A stretch of DNA of 64,000 nt, from the NCBI GenBank assembly GCA_963722415.1, contig CAVRNI010000009.1, positions 62,001 through 126,000 on the forward strand. The letters run 5' to 3'. Below, piece by piece: positions 52,715 to 60,416 of the stretch. This stretch comes from JALOLG01 sp963722415. GTDB taxonomy: Bacteria; Actinomycetota; Acidimicrobiia; Acidimicrobiales; Ilumatobacteraceae. Under the pieces are notes generated by a model. The model searched no databases, was not told the origin of the DNA, and saw nothing but the letters and a program-made list of their open reading frames with translations. The first letter of the stretch is position 1, and every line of letters begins with the position of its first letter. Made by a program: the position numbers and the translations under genes.

Positions 52715-54217
52715 TCACCGGCGGATCATCGGGTCGTCGACCGACGCCCGGTAGCGCAGGGTGTGGACCGACTCCCCGGACAGGATCGCGCCGCGCGCCA
52801 GGAGACGGCCGTGCTCCCAGTTCGACAGGCCGAGCTCCGGCGTGTCGAGTGCGTACTGGCCATCGACCCACCGCGTGAACCCGTCGCCGACGAACGGCGC
52901 GTCGACGGCGGCGTAGAAGCGGTCGTGCTCCTCGCCATCGAGGCTGATCAACGAGGCGATGAACCGTGGACTGTGGCGGTTGCAGAGGCGCACCGCGGCG
53001 TCGACGTCGTCGACGACGACCAGCGCCATCTCCGGCGAGTGCTCCCACTCCCATTCGTTCGCCAACTCGTCTGCGGGGATCGGCGACGCGAACGGCTCGT
53101 CGTGGTCACCGTCCGCCCGCCGTACGACAACACGCCGCGTGAAATGCGAGGCGTCGACGTACGGCACCGACCCCGTTTCGACGTGGAGTCGACCACTGGT
53201 GCCTCGGCCAGCCGCGGCCTCGTCGATCGCGGCGACCACGACGGGAACCAGGTCCGCCGCCCGCGTCCGCGGGATGCAACAGACATTCACGGTGTTGCAC
53301 ACCTTGCGGTCGAGGGAGTTGACGAGCGTGTGGTGAAGCCGGTCGGGGTCGGCGGTCTCGCCGGCGACCAGCCACGCGCCGCCGGTGCCGTGCAGGCTGA
53401 CCGCGACGCCGGCTTGGCGGGCGACAGCGCCGAGCTGGGCCACGGCGGACCCCGATCCCCTGGCCACGGCGAGGGCCAGGCGACGGTCACCGAACAGCGC
53501 CCAGCCGGCTGACCGTTCGGCGGAGTCGACGAGGACGAGTGTGCCGATCGGAAGGCCGGCCGCGGCGAGCGCCGGATCGAGCGCGTGCTCGACGATCGCC
53601 CGTGCCGTCCCCAGCGCGTCGGACCCGATCCGGAACACCGCCGTGTTGCCGGTGCGCACCACGCCGGCCGCGTCGGCAAACACGTTCGGGCGGCCCTCGA
53701 ACACGAACCCCACGACACCGAGCGGTGCGCGCCTGACATCGACGTCCCATCCCGCGTGCGCGCGTGTTTCGATCACACGGTCGCGCGTCGCGGGAGCGTC
53801 GCGCCATGTGCGCAATCCGGCGATCATGTCGGCACGCATCTTCGGGGACAGCTCGAGACGCGTCGTGGACCGGCCACCGGTCGCGGCGCGCTCGACATCG
53901 CGCCCGTTCGCCGCGGCGATCGGATGGAACGTGTCGTCGTCGGCGATGCGGCCGGCGAACACGTCGAAGAACTCCGTGATCTGTTCGTCGGCGCACGACC
54001 CCAACGCCTCGAACGCGGCGAGCGCGGTGCCGACGGCTGCGTGAGCCCTCGCGTGCTCGGCCGCGGGGACGTGCAGCAGGTCGCCGGTGTCGTGCACGAC
54101 GACGAGGTGATCGCCTGGCTCGAATCGCGTCGCCAGGTCGTCCGGGACGAACGTCACGCGATCGCCACCGAACACGATCGGTTGCCCGGCGGTGAGGGTG
54201 CGCAGCGGCTCGATCAT
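52715..54217 (-). CDS. ProA-like glutamate-semialdehyde dehydrogenase with extra N-terminus
   Basis: This 500-residue NAD(P)-dependent aldehyde dehydrogenase is closest in pattern to ProA: the Rossmann part has APLGVVGFVFEGRPNVFADA and AVFRIGSDALGTA, the cofactor loop includes VSLHGTGGAWLVAG, and the active cysteine lies in DRKVCNTVNVCCIP. Usual ProA proteins are about 415 residues; this one has about 75 extra residues in front (IEPLRTLTAGQPIVFGGDRV, GDHLVVVHDTGDLL). No proB is near. It may therefore act on a different acyl-phosphate or semialdehyde. TAGTTT lies 8 nt before ATG 54217. Confidence 0.8.
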   Translation of the reverse strand: MIEPLRTLTAGQPIVFGGDRVTFVPDDLATRFEPGDHLVVVHDTGDLLHVPAAEHARAHAAVGTALAAFEALGSCADEQITEFFDVFAGRIADDDTFHPIAAANGRDVERAATGGRSTTRLELSPKMRADMIAGLRTWRDAPATRDRVIETRAHAGWDVDVRRAPLGVVGFVFEGRPNVFADAAGVVRTGNTAVFRIGSDALGTARAIVEHALDPALAAAGLPIGTLVLVDSAERSAGWALFGDRRLALAVARGSGSAVAQLGAVARQAGVAVSLHGTGGAWLVAGETADPDRLHHTLVNSLDRKVCNTVNVCCIPRTRAADLVPVVVAAIDEAAAGRGTSGRLHVETGSVPYVDASHFTRRVVVRRADGDHDEPFASPIPADELANEWEWEHSPEMALVVVDDVDAAVRLCNRHSPRFIASLISLDGEEHDRFYAAVDAPFVGDGFTRWVDGQYALDTPELGLSNWEHGRLLARGAILSGESVHTLRYRASVDDPMIRR

Positions 54218-54225
54218 GACCGTCG

Positions 54226-54235
54226 AAACTATGCT
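54226..54235. promoter_or_regulatory. Overlapping divergent -10 boxes
   Basis: TAGTTT on the minus strand (54231-54226) is 8 nt before the dehydrogenase ATG, and TATGCT on the plus strand (54230-54235) is 7 nt before GTG 54243. The two hexamers share bases, so only one polymerase could open DNA here at a time. Confidence 0.45.
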
Positions 54236-54242
54236 GCGCGCG

Positions 54243-54950
54243 GTGACGACCAGCAACGACGGGGCCAACAACGACGGCAGCGGGCAGCTGTACTTCCGCC
54301 AACTGCTGTCGGGGCGTGACTTCGCCGTCGGTGACCCGGTCGCCTCGCAGATGGTCAACTTCGCCTATCTGATCGGCGACCGCGCCTCCGGCGAGTGCCT
54401 GCTCGTCGATCCGGCGTACGCGGTCGGCGAGTTGCTCGACGCCGCGGCGGCCGACGACATGCGGGTGACGGGCGTGCTGGCGACGCACTACCACGCCGAC
54501 CACATCGGCGGGTCGATGATGGGTCTCGACATCGAAGGCATCGCGGCGCTGCTCGACCGTCAGGCCTGTCCGATCCACGTCCAGCGCGCCGAGGTCCCGT
54601 GGGTCACGCGAACCACGGGTCTCACGCCGGGCGATGTCACCGCTCACGATCCCGGCGACGTCGTGTCGGTCGGGGCGATCGACGTCGAGCTGGTGCACAC
54701 GCCGGGCCACACACCCGGCAGCCAGTGCTTCCTCGTCGCCGGACGGCTGGTCTCGGGCGACACGTTGTTCCTCGACGGATGTGGACGGACCGACCTGCCC
54801 GGGAGCGATCCGGCGCTGATGTCCGAGAGCCTCAAGCGGCTGGCCAAGATCCCCGACGACGTGATCCTCTACCCCGGCCACCGCTACTCGATCGCGTCGA
54901 GCGCGCTGATGAGCTCGGTCAAGGCCACGAACTGGGTCTTCGCCGGCTAG
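54243..54950 (+). CDS. MBL-fold hydrolase, persulfide dioxygenase-like
   Basis: This 235-residue metallo-beta-lactamase-fold protein has the metal motif THYHADHIGG, further His in VHTPGHTPGS and an Asp in VSGDTLFLDGCGRTDLPG, then PGHRYS. The GDTLF-x2-GCGRTDL block is typical of ETHE1/persulfide dioxygenase and rhodanese-linked MBL proteins, which use one iron to oxidise glutathione-type persulfides; a GloB-type hydrolase is the alternative. The GTG at 54243 is chosen for the TATGCT box; ATG 54216 or 54231 are alternatives, but these overlap the divergent gene or its promoter. Confidence 0.87.
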   Translation: MTTSNDGANNDGSGQLYFRQLLSGRDFAVGDPVASQMVNFAYLIGDRASGECLLVDPAYAVGELLDAAAADDMRVTGVLATHYHADHIGGSMMGLDIEGIAALLDRQACPIHVQRAEVPWVTRTTGLTPGDVTAHDPGDVVSVGAIDVELVHTPGHTPGSQCFLVAGRLVSGDTLFLDGCGRTDLPGSDPALMSESLKRLAKIPDDVILYPGHRYSIASSALMSSVKATNWVFAG

Positions 54951-54961
54951 AAAATCCCGAA

Positions 54962-55004
54962 CTGTCTGCTTCAAACGCCGCGAGACGCGATCTGAAGCAG
55001 ACAG
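54962..55004. terminator. Hairpin between convergent genes
   Basis: Perfect 12-bp arms, CTGTCTGCTTCA (54962-54973) and TGAAGCAGACAG (54993-55004), surround a 19-nt spacer that is itself CG-rich. It lies in the 76-nt gap between the MBL gene and the carboxyltransferase gene, tail to tail, and can serve both strands. No long T-run follows. Confidence 0.7.
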
Positions 55005-55026
55005 AACGGATGGGTGGGTGGGCGTG

Positions 55027-56913
55027 TTACCAGGTGTCGATGAACGTGCGGCGGGGTTTCGAGCGGTCGGGGGGCGGGGCGGAGCGCAGGAGCGTGGTGA
55101 TCCACCGCCGTGAGTCGGCCGGGTCGATGACGTCGTCGATCTCGTACACCGACGCGATGCTGAGGGCCTTGCCTCGCTCGTACATGCGGGCGACCATCTC
55201 GGCGAACAACGCTTCGCGCTCGTCGGGGTCGGCGACGGCTTCGAGCTCCTTGCGGTAGCCGAGCCGGACGAAGCCTTCGAGGCCCATGCCTCCGAACTCG
55301 CCGGTCGGCCACGCGACGCACGCCAGCGGAGCCTTGGTGCTGCCTCCCATCATCGCCTGGACGCCGAGGCCGTACGCCTTGCGGAGCACGATGGTCACGA
55401 TCGGGACGGACAGGTTGGCGCCGTTCACGAACAGGCGACAGCAGTGGCGCACGATCGCCGAGTGCTCGACGTCGGGTCCGACCATGATCCCCGGTGTGTC
55501 GCACAGGGTGACGATCGGGATCGCGAACGCGTCGCAGAGCTGCATGAACCGCGCCGCCTTGTCGGCGCCGTCGCTGTCGATCGCGCCGGCGAGGTGGACG
55601 GGGTTGTTGGCGATCACGCCGACCGGCACTCCCTCGACGCGCGCGAGGGCCGTGATCATGCCGATGCCGAAGTCGCGCCGGAGCTCGAGCACGCTGCCGG
55701 TGTCGAAGAGCAGGTCGATCGCCTTTCGCACGTCGTAGCTGCGGAGCCGATCGAGGGGGACGACATCGCGGAGCTGGTCCTGATCGGCGCATTCCCACGC
55801 CTCGATCGGGCCCTGGAAGTACGAGAGGTACTGCTTCGCGACACGCACGCCCGCCGCCTCGTCGGGCACCACGATGTCGACCACGCCATTGGCACGCTGC
55901 ACCTCGATCGGCCCGACCGCCGTCGGTTCGTAGACGCCGAGACCTCCCCCTTCGATCATCGCCGGACCGCCCATGCCGATGTTCGAGTCCTCGGTGGCGA
56001 TCACGACGTCGCAGCACCCGAGGATCGCCGCGTTGCCGGCGAAGCAGTAGCCGGCGTTCACCGCGACGAGTGGCACCAGCCCCGACAGCTCGGCGAACAG
56101 CATGAAGGCCATGCTGTCGAGGCCGGTCACGCCGGTCCCGTCGGTGTCGCCCGGTCGCCCACCGCCGCCCTCGGTGAAGAACACGATCGGCAACCGCAGC
56201 TGCTCGGCGAGCTCGAACAGGCGGTCCTTCTTGCGGTGGTTCTGCGTGCCCTGGGTGCCGGCCAGCACCGTGTAGTCGTACGACATGACGATGCACTGCG
56301 CGGCACGTCCCTCGAACAGCCCGCCGTTCACGGTCGCGACGCCCCCGACGAGGCCGTCGGCCGGGGTGTTCTCGATCAGGTCGGCCATCTCGCGGCGGCG
56401 GCGCTGCGCGGCGAGCACGAGCGGTCCGTACTCGATCAACGAACCCGCGTCGACGAGATCGGCGACGTTCTCGCGAGCCGTGCGGTGCGACCGCTCCCGG
56501 CGCCGGGCCACCGCTTGCGGCCGAGCCTCGTCGAGGCCGGTGCGATGACGGTCGAGCACCTCGGCCAGATCGGGGCGGTCGAGACCCGTGGGAGCGGACC
56601 GCACCGCTTCCGACGTCGCCGCATCATCGGGTGCGCCCGACGACGGGGCGTCGATGTCACCCACCGCGATCCCGAACAGCAGGTCGCCCGGTCGCACCGT
56701 GTCGCCCACCGCGACGGCGATCTGAACGACCCGTCCGGCGACGGGTGCGACGACCTCGTGGTGCAGCTTCATCGACTCGATGAGCGCGACGACCTGGCCG
56801 GCACCGACAGCGGCGCCGACGGTCACCTCGAGTGTCACGACGGTGCCGAGGAGCTCCGACAGAACCCCGATCGGTTCTTGACGGTTCGGAGTCTGCTCCG
56901 TGCTGGCACTCAT
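55027..56913 (-). CDS. Biotinyl domain fused to acyl-CoA carboxyltransferase
   Basis: This 628-residue protein joins an N-terminal biotinyl domain (about residues 14-85; biotin lysine in ESMKLHHEV, Lys49, with the EAMKM consensus altered to ESMKL) to a complete carboxyltransferase of the PccB/AccD type (about 115-610). The latter shows ERSHRTARENVADLVD, VMSYDYTVLAGTQGTQNHRK, FFTEGGGGRPGD, PLVAVNAGYCFAGNAA, ANNPVHLAGAID, TPGIMVGPDVEH and RKAYGLGVQAMMGG. Normally the biotinyl domain is fused to biotin carboxylase, not to the transferase. No carboxylase subunit is in the window, so a distant partner is required. The acyl-CoA substrate is unknown. Confidence 0.9.
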   Translation of the reverse strand: MSASTEQTPNRQEPIGVLSELLGTVVTLEVTVGAAVGAGQVVALIESMKLHHEVVAPVAGRVVQIAVAVGDTVRPGDLLFGIAVGDIDAPSSGAPDDAATSEAVRSAPTGLDRPDLAEVLDRHRTGLDEARPQAVARRRERSHRTARENVADLVDAGSLIEYGPLVLAAQRRRREMADLIENTPADGLVGGVATVNGGLFEGRAAQCIVMSYDYTVLAGTQGTQNHRKKDRLFELAEQLRLPIVFFTEGGGGRPGDTDGTGVTGLDSMAFMLFAELSGLVPLVAVNAGYCFAGNAAILGCCDVVIATEDSNIGMGGPAMIEGGGLGVYEPTAVGPIEVQRANGVVDIVVPDEAAGVRVAKQYLSYFQGPIEAWECADQDQLRDVVPLDRLRSYDVRKAIDLLFDTGSVLELRRDFGIGMITALARVEGVPVGVIANNPVHLAGAIDSDGADKAARFMQLCDAFAIPIVTLCDTPGIMVGPDVEHSAIVRHCCRLFVNGANLSVPIVTIVLRKAYGLGVQAMMGGSTKAPLACVAWPTGEFGGMGLEGFVRLGYRKELEAVADPDEREALFAEMVARMYERGKALSIASVYEIDDVIDPADSRRWITTLLRSAPPPDRSKPRRTFIDTW

Positions 56914-56950
56914 CGGCGCCGATCCTTGCAGCCCGGGTGGGCGCTTAGTG

Positions 56951-57886
56951 TCAGTCGAGCACGCCGCGGAAGTAGGCCGCCGTGCGCTCCAAGCCTTCCC
57001 GGAGCTCGATCGTCGGCTCCCAGCCCAGTTTGGCCCGCGCCTGAGTGATGTCGGGCTGGCGTCGGGTCGGGTCGTCGACGGGCAGCGGCCCGAACGTGAG
57101 CTCGGACGCCGACCCGGTGACCTCGATCGCCATCTCGGCGAGCTGGCGAATCGTGTACTCGACCGGGTTGCCGATGTTCACGGGCGTGGTGACGTCGGAG
57201 TCGAGCAGCGCGAGGAAGCCCCGGATCTCGTCCTCCACGTACGTGAACGACCGCGTCTGCGACCCGTCGCCGAACACCGTGATCGGGTCACCGCGCAGCG
57301 CTTGGACGAGGAAGTTCGAGACCGCCCGCCCGTCGTCCGGTCTCATCTGAGTCCCGTACGTGTTGAAAATACGAACGATGCGAACGTCGACGTTGTGATG
57401 GCGGTGGTAGGCCATCGTCATCGCCTCGGCGTAGCGCTTGGCTTCGTCGTACACGCCCCGGGTTCCGATCGGGTTGACGTTGCCCCAGTAGGACTCGGGT
57501 TGGGGGTGCACGAGCGGGTCGCCGTACACCTCCGACGTGGAGGCGAGGAAGAACCGGGCGCCCTTGGCCTTCGCCAGACCGAGGCAGTTGTGCGTGCCCA
57601 GCCCGCCGACCTTCAGGATCTGGATCGGGATCCGCTCGAAATCAACCGGCGACGCCGGGCTGGCGAGATGCATCACCGCATCGACGGCGCCCGGCACCCA
57701 CACGTACATGCTGACGTCGTGCTCGACGAACGTGAAACCACGCCGCCCGAAGAGGCCCTCGATGTTGGAGACCGACCCCGTCACCAGGTTGTCGATCGCC
57801 ACCACCTCGTCGCCCCGGTCGAGCAGTGCTTCGCAGAGATGGGATCCGAGAAAGCCGGCTCCGCCGGTGACGACGACACGAGACAT
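56951..57886 (-). CDS. uxs: UDP-glucuronate decarboxylase (UDP-xylose synthase)
   Basis: This 311-residue extended SDR begins VVVTGGAGFLGSHLCEALL with the Rossmann loop. It has HLASPASPVDFERIPIQILK, the Ser/Tyr/Lys set in STSEVYGDPLVHPQPE and VYDEAKRYAEAM, the NTYGTQMRPDDGRAVSNF loop and FGDGSQTRSFTYVED, all typical of UDP-xylose synthases that convert UDP-glucuronate to UDP-xylose. ATG 57886 is favoured by the TACGAT box 7 nt upstream. Together with the neighbouring ugd it would supply UDP-xylose from UDP-glucose for an extracellular glycan. Confidence 0.92.
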   Translation of the reverse strand: MSRVVVTGGAGFLGSHLCEALLDRGDEVVAIDNLVTGSVSNIEGLFGRRGFTFVEHDVSMYVWVPGAVDAVMHLASPASPVDFERIPIQILKVGGLGTHNCLGLAKAKGARFFLASTSEVYGDPLVHPQPESYWGNVNPIGTRGVYDEAKRYAEAMTMAYHRHHNVDVRIVRIFNTYGTQMRPDDGRAVSNFLVQALRGDPITVFGDGSQTRSFTYVEDEIRGFLALLDSDVTTPVNIGNPVEYTIRQLAEMAIEVTGSASELTFGPLPVDDPTRRQPDITQARAKLGWEPTIELREGLERTAAYFRGVLD

Positions 57887-57893
57887 GCCACCC

Positions 57894-57899
57894 ATCGTA
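57894..57899 (-). promoter_or_regulatory. Putative -10 (TACGAT) of uxs
   Basis: TACGAT ends 7 nt before ATG 57886. It supports this start over the in-frame ATG three codons upstream. Confidence 0.45.
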
Positions 57900-57940
57900 G
57901 GTGGGCCAAAGGATGTACGGGTCTCAGCGGAGGTGTGCGC

Positions 57941-59260
57941 TCACCTTCGACCCACGCCGTCGTAGGCGAGCCCGGTCGACCGCACGGCGATCGGGTCGAG
58001 GAGGTTGCGGGTATCGACGATCGATTTGCCCGCCATCACCGTGGCCAGTCGGTCGAGGTCGAGCGTCTTGAACTCCGGCCATTCGGTCAGGATCACGACG
58101 ACGTCGGCGTCGGTGGCCGCCGCATACGGATCGTCGCACAGCGTGATGCCCGCCAGCGCGCTGGCGCGGGCCGGGTGGAGCGGATCGCTGACCGTCGGGT
58201 CGTAGGCGGAGATCTCGGCTCCGAAGCGGATCAGGTCGCGGATCACCGCGATCGACGGGGAGTCGCGAAGGTCGTCGGTCCCCGCCTTGAACGTCAGGCC
58301 GAGCACGCCGACACGCGAGCCACTGAGCACGCTGCGCTCGTGGCCGTCGAGCGCCCGGATCACCTTGTCGACCATCCGCGATCGCTGCTGGTCGTTGACC
58401 TCGATGACACCACGCATCATCGAGAAGTTGTAGCCGTGGTCCTGGGCGATGCGCACCAGCGCTCGGGAGTCCTTCGGGAAGCAGCTGCCGCCCCAACCCG
58501 GCCCCGGATTGAGGAACGCCGGGCCGATGCGGTTGTCGGACCCGATGCCCTGCACCACGGCTGCGACGTCGGCTCCCACGGCCTCGCACATCGCGGCGAC
58601 CGCGTTGACGAACGAGATCTTCATCGCGAGGAAGCCGTTGGCGGCGTACTTGATCGTCTCGGCTGATGCCGGATCGGTGATCAGGATCGTGGCGTCGAGG
58701 CCGGCGTAGAGCGCGGCGACCCGGTCGGCGGCGTCGCGGTCGGCCGCGCCGATCACGACGCGATCGGGGTTCAGGAAGTCCCGCACCGCGGTCCCCTCCC
58801 GCAGGAACTCGGGGTTCGAGACGACGTGGACATCGTCTCGGCGCACGGCCCGCTCGACGACGCGGGTCGAGCCCACGGGAACGGTCGACTTGTTGACGAT
58901 GATCGACCCCGGACGCAGCGAGGGCCCGATTTCGGTCGCCGCGGCCTGGATGTAGCTGAGATCGGCCGATCCGTCGTCGCCCTGAGGGGTCGGGACGCAC
59001 AAGAACACGATGTCGGCGACGGCCGCCGCCGTGGCCGCGCCGAGCACGAACTCGAGTCGGCCGGCGGCGCGGGCGGATGCGACGACGTCGGCCAACCCTT
59101 CCTCGACAATGGGGATCTCACCCCGGTTGAGCAGCTCGATCTTGTCGGCGTCGATGTCGGCGCAGATCACATGATGCCCGAGCTGCGCCAGACAAGCCCC
59201 TGTGGTGAGACCGACGTAACCGGTCCCTACGATCGCGATGGATGTCGGTGTTGCCGTCAT
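57941..59260 (-). CDS. ugd: UDP-glucose 6-dehydrogenase
   Basis: This 439-residue NAD-dependent enzyme makes UDP-glucuronate by two successive oxidations. The N-terminal Rossmann loop is IVGTGYVGLTTGACLAQ. Conserved blocks are KSTVPVGSTRVVE, SNPEFLREGTAV, the catalytic Lys in NGFLAMKISFVNA, the thioester Cys in GWGGSCFPKDSRAL and VGVLGLTFKAGTDDLRDSP. A ribosome binding site GGAAGGAAG precedes the ATG. It lies 54 nt upstream of uxs on the same strand. Confidence 0.96.
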   Translation of the reverse strand: MTATPTSIAIVGTGYVGLTTGACLAQLGHHVICADIDADKIELLNRGEIPIVEEGLADVVASARAAGRLEFVLGAATAAAVADIVFLCVPTPQGDDGSADLSYIQAAATEIGPSLRPGSIIVNKSTVPVGSTRVVERAVRRDDVHVVSNPEFLREGTAVRDFLNPDRVVIGAADRDAADRVAALYAGLDATILITDPASAETIKYAANGFLAMKISFVNAVAAMCEAVGADVAAVVQGIGSDNRIGPAFLNPGPGWGGSCFPKDSRALVRIAQDHGYNFSMMRGVIEVNDQQRSRMVDKVIRALDGHERSVLSGSRVGVLGLTFKAGTDDLRDSPSIAVIRDLIRFGAEISAYDPTVSDPLHPARASALAGITLCDDPYAAATDADVVVILTEWPEFKTLDLDRLATVMAGKSIVDTRNLLDPIAVRSTGLAYDGVGRR

Positions 59261-59385
59261 CGTGTGTCTTCCTTCCGCCGTGTTCCGATGCGGCGGTTGA
59301 GGCTACCAACGCCATCGTTCGAAATGGGGGGCGTTCACCGGAGCGCACGGCGGCGACCGTCCCCGAACCGCGTCGGGCGTGCCAC

Positions 59386-59391
59386 TACCTT
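59386..59391 (+). promoter_or_regulatory. Putative -10 (TACCTT) of MscS-type gene
   Basis: TACCTT lies 8 nt before GTG 59400. It argues for that start over GTG 59379. Confidence 0.4.
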
Positions 59392-59399
59392 CGGAGTCC

Positions 59400-60416
59400 G
59401 TGATCCTGGGCTCGGTGAGCGAGGCCTGCGGCGACCCGCCGGGCGCGATCTGCGAGTGGGTGTACGACCGGACCGACGGAAACGGCACCCTCGCCGAGCT
59501 CGCCGACTGGTTGATCAGCCGGCCCCTGCAGATCCTGCTGATTCTCCTCACCGCATGGCTGCTGACGAAGGTGGCACGGCGCGGGATCCGCCGGTTCGTC
59601 GAACGCATCGTGAGCTCCGACCGCGACCTGGCGGCCCGTCAGTTCCAGCGGATCGGTATTCGACCGCCGCCGATGCTCAACAACGAGAACCTCGACCCCC
59701 GTCGTGAGACGCGGGCGCTGGCGATCTCCGGGCTGATCGGCAGCACGGCATCCGCCCTGATCTGGACGATCGCGCTGATGCTCGTCGCCGAGAAGATCGG
59801 CCTCGACCTCGCCCCGTTGCTCGCGGGCGCCGGAATCGCCGGGATCGCCATCGGGTTCGGCGCCCAGAGCCTCGTGAGGGACTGGATCTCGGGACTGTTC
59901 ATGACGCTCGAGGACCAGTACGGGGTCGGTGACGTCGTCGACGTCGGTCCGGCATCCGGCGTCGTCGAGCGGATGACCCTGCGCGCAACGGTCCTGCGCG
60001 GCGTCGACGGCACGGTCTGGCACGTGCCGAACGGCCAGATCCTCAGGGTCGGCAATCGATCGCAACTCTGGTCGGTCGCGCTCCTCGACGTCACGGTGGC
60101 AGCCGGGTCCGACCTCGGCCGGGTGACGGCTGTGCTCCGCGACACCGCCACCGACCTGTGCGAACGGGCAGAGTACGCCCCTATGGTCCTCGAAGCGCCC
60201 GAGATGCTCGGAGTCGAGGAAATGGGTCTCGACACCGTCACACTGCGCCTGACCGTGAAGGTCTTGCCGGGCAGCCAATACACGATCCAACGCGCCCTTC
60301 GGGAGGCGATCAAGGCTGCGCTCGACGCAGACGTCGCGGCGGGCCAAGGACAACCGGCCGACGTGCGGGTGTCGGACGCCGGCGACGGTCAGCCTTCGAG
60401 CGCGCCGGGTGAATGA
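59400..60416 (+). CDS. MscS-type small mechanosensitive channel
   Basis: This 338-residue protein has an N-terminal extracytoplasmic piece with two Cys, a membrane helix (ISRPLQILLILLTAWLLTKV), a second hydrophobic segment (SALIWTIALMLVAEKIGL), and the pore helix region AGIAGIAIGFGAQSLVRDWI that is the MscS hallmark. The beta domain follows (GVGDVVDVGPASGVVERMTL, GTVWHVPNGQILRVGNRS). It opens under membrane tension to release solutes on osmotic downshock. GTG 59379 is a longer alternative start. It overlaps the next gene by 8 nt. Confidence 0.9.
   Translation: MILGSVSEACGDPPGAICEWVYDRTDGNGTLAELADWLISRPLQILLILLTAWLLTKVARRGIRRFVERIVSSDRDLAARQFQRIGIRPPPMLNNENLDPRRETRALAISGLIGSTASALIWTIALMLVAEKIGLDLAPLLAGAGIAGIAIGFGAQSLVRDWISGLFMTLEDQYGVGDVVDVGPASGVVERMTLRATVLRGVDGTVWHVPNGQILRVGNRSQLWSVALLDVTVAAGSDLGRVTAVLRDTATDLCERAEYAPMVLEAPEMLGVEEMGLDTVTLRLTVKVLPGSQYTIQRALREAIKAALDADVAAGQGQPADVRVSDAGDGQPSSAPGE

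Noticed and set aside
54951..55026. Possible attachment site or transposon end from the 12-bp inverted repeat
   Set aside because: The arms are close together between convergent genes, with no target duplication or transposase; a terminator is simpler.
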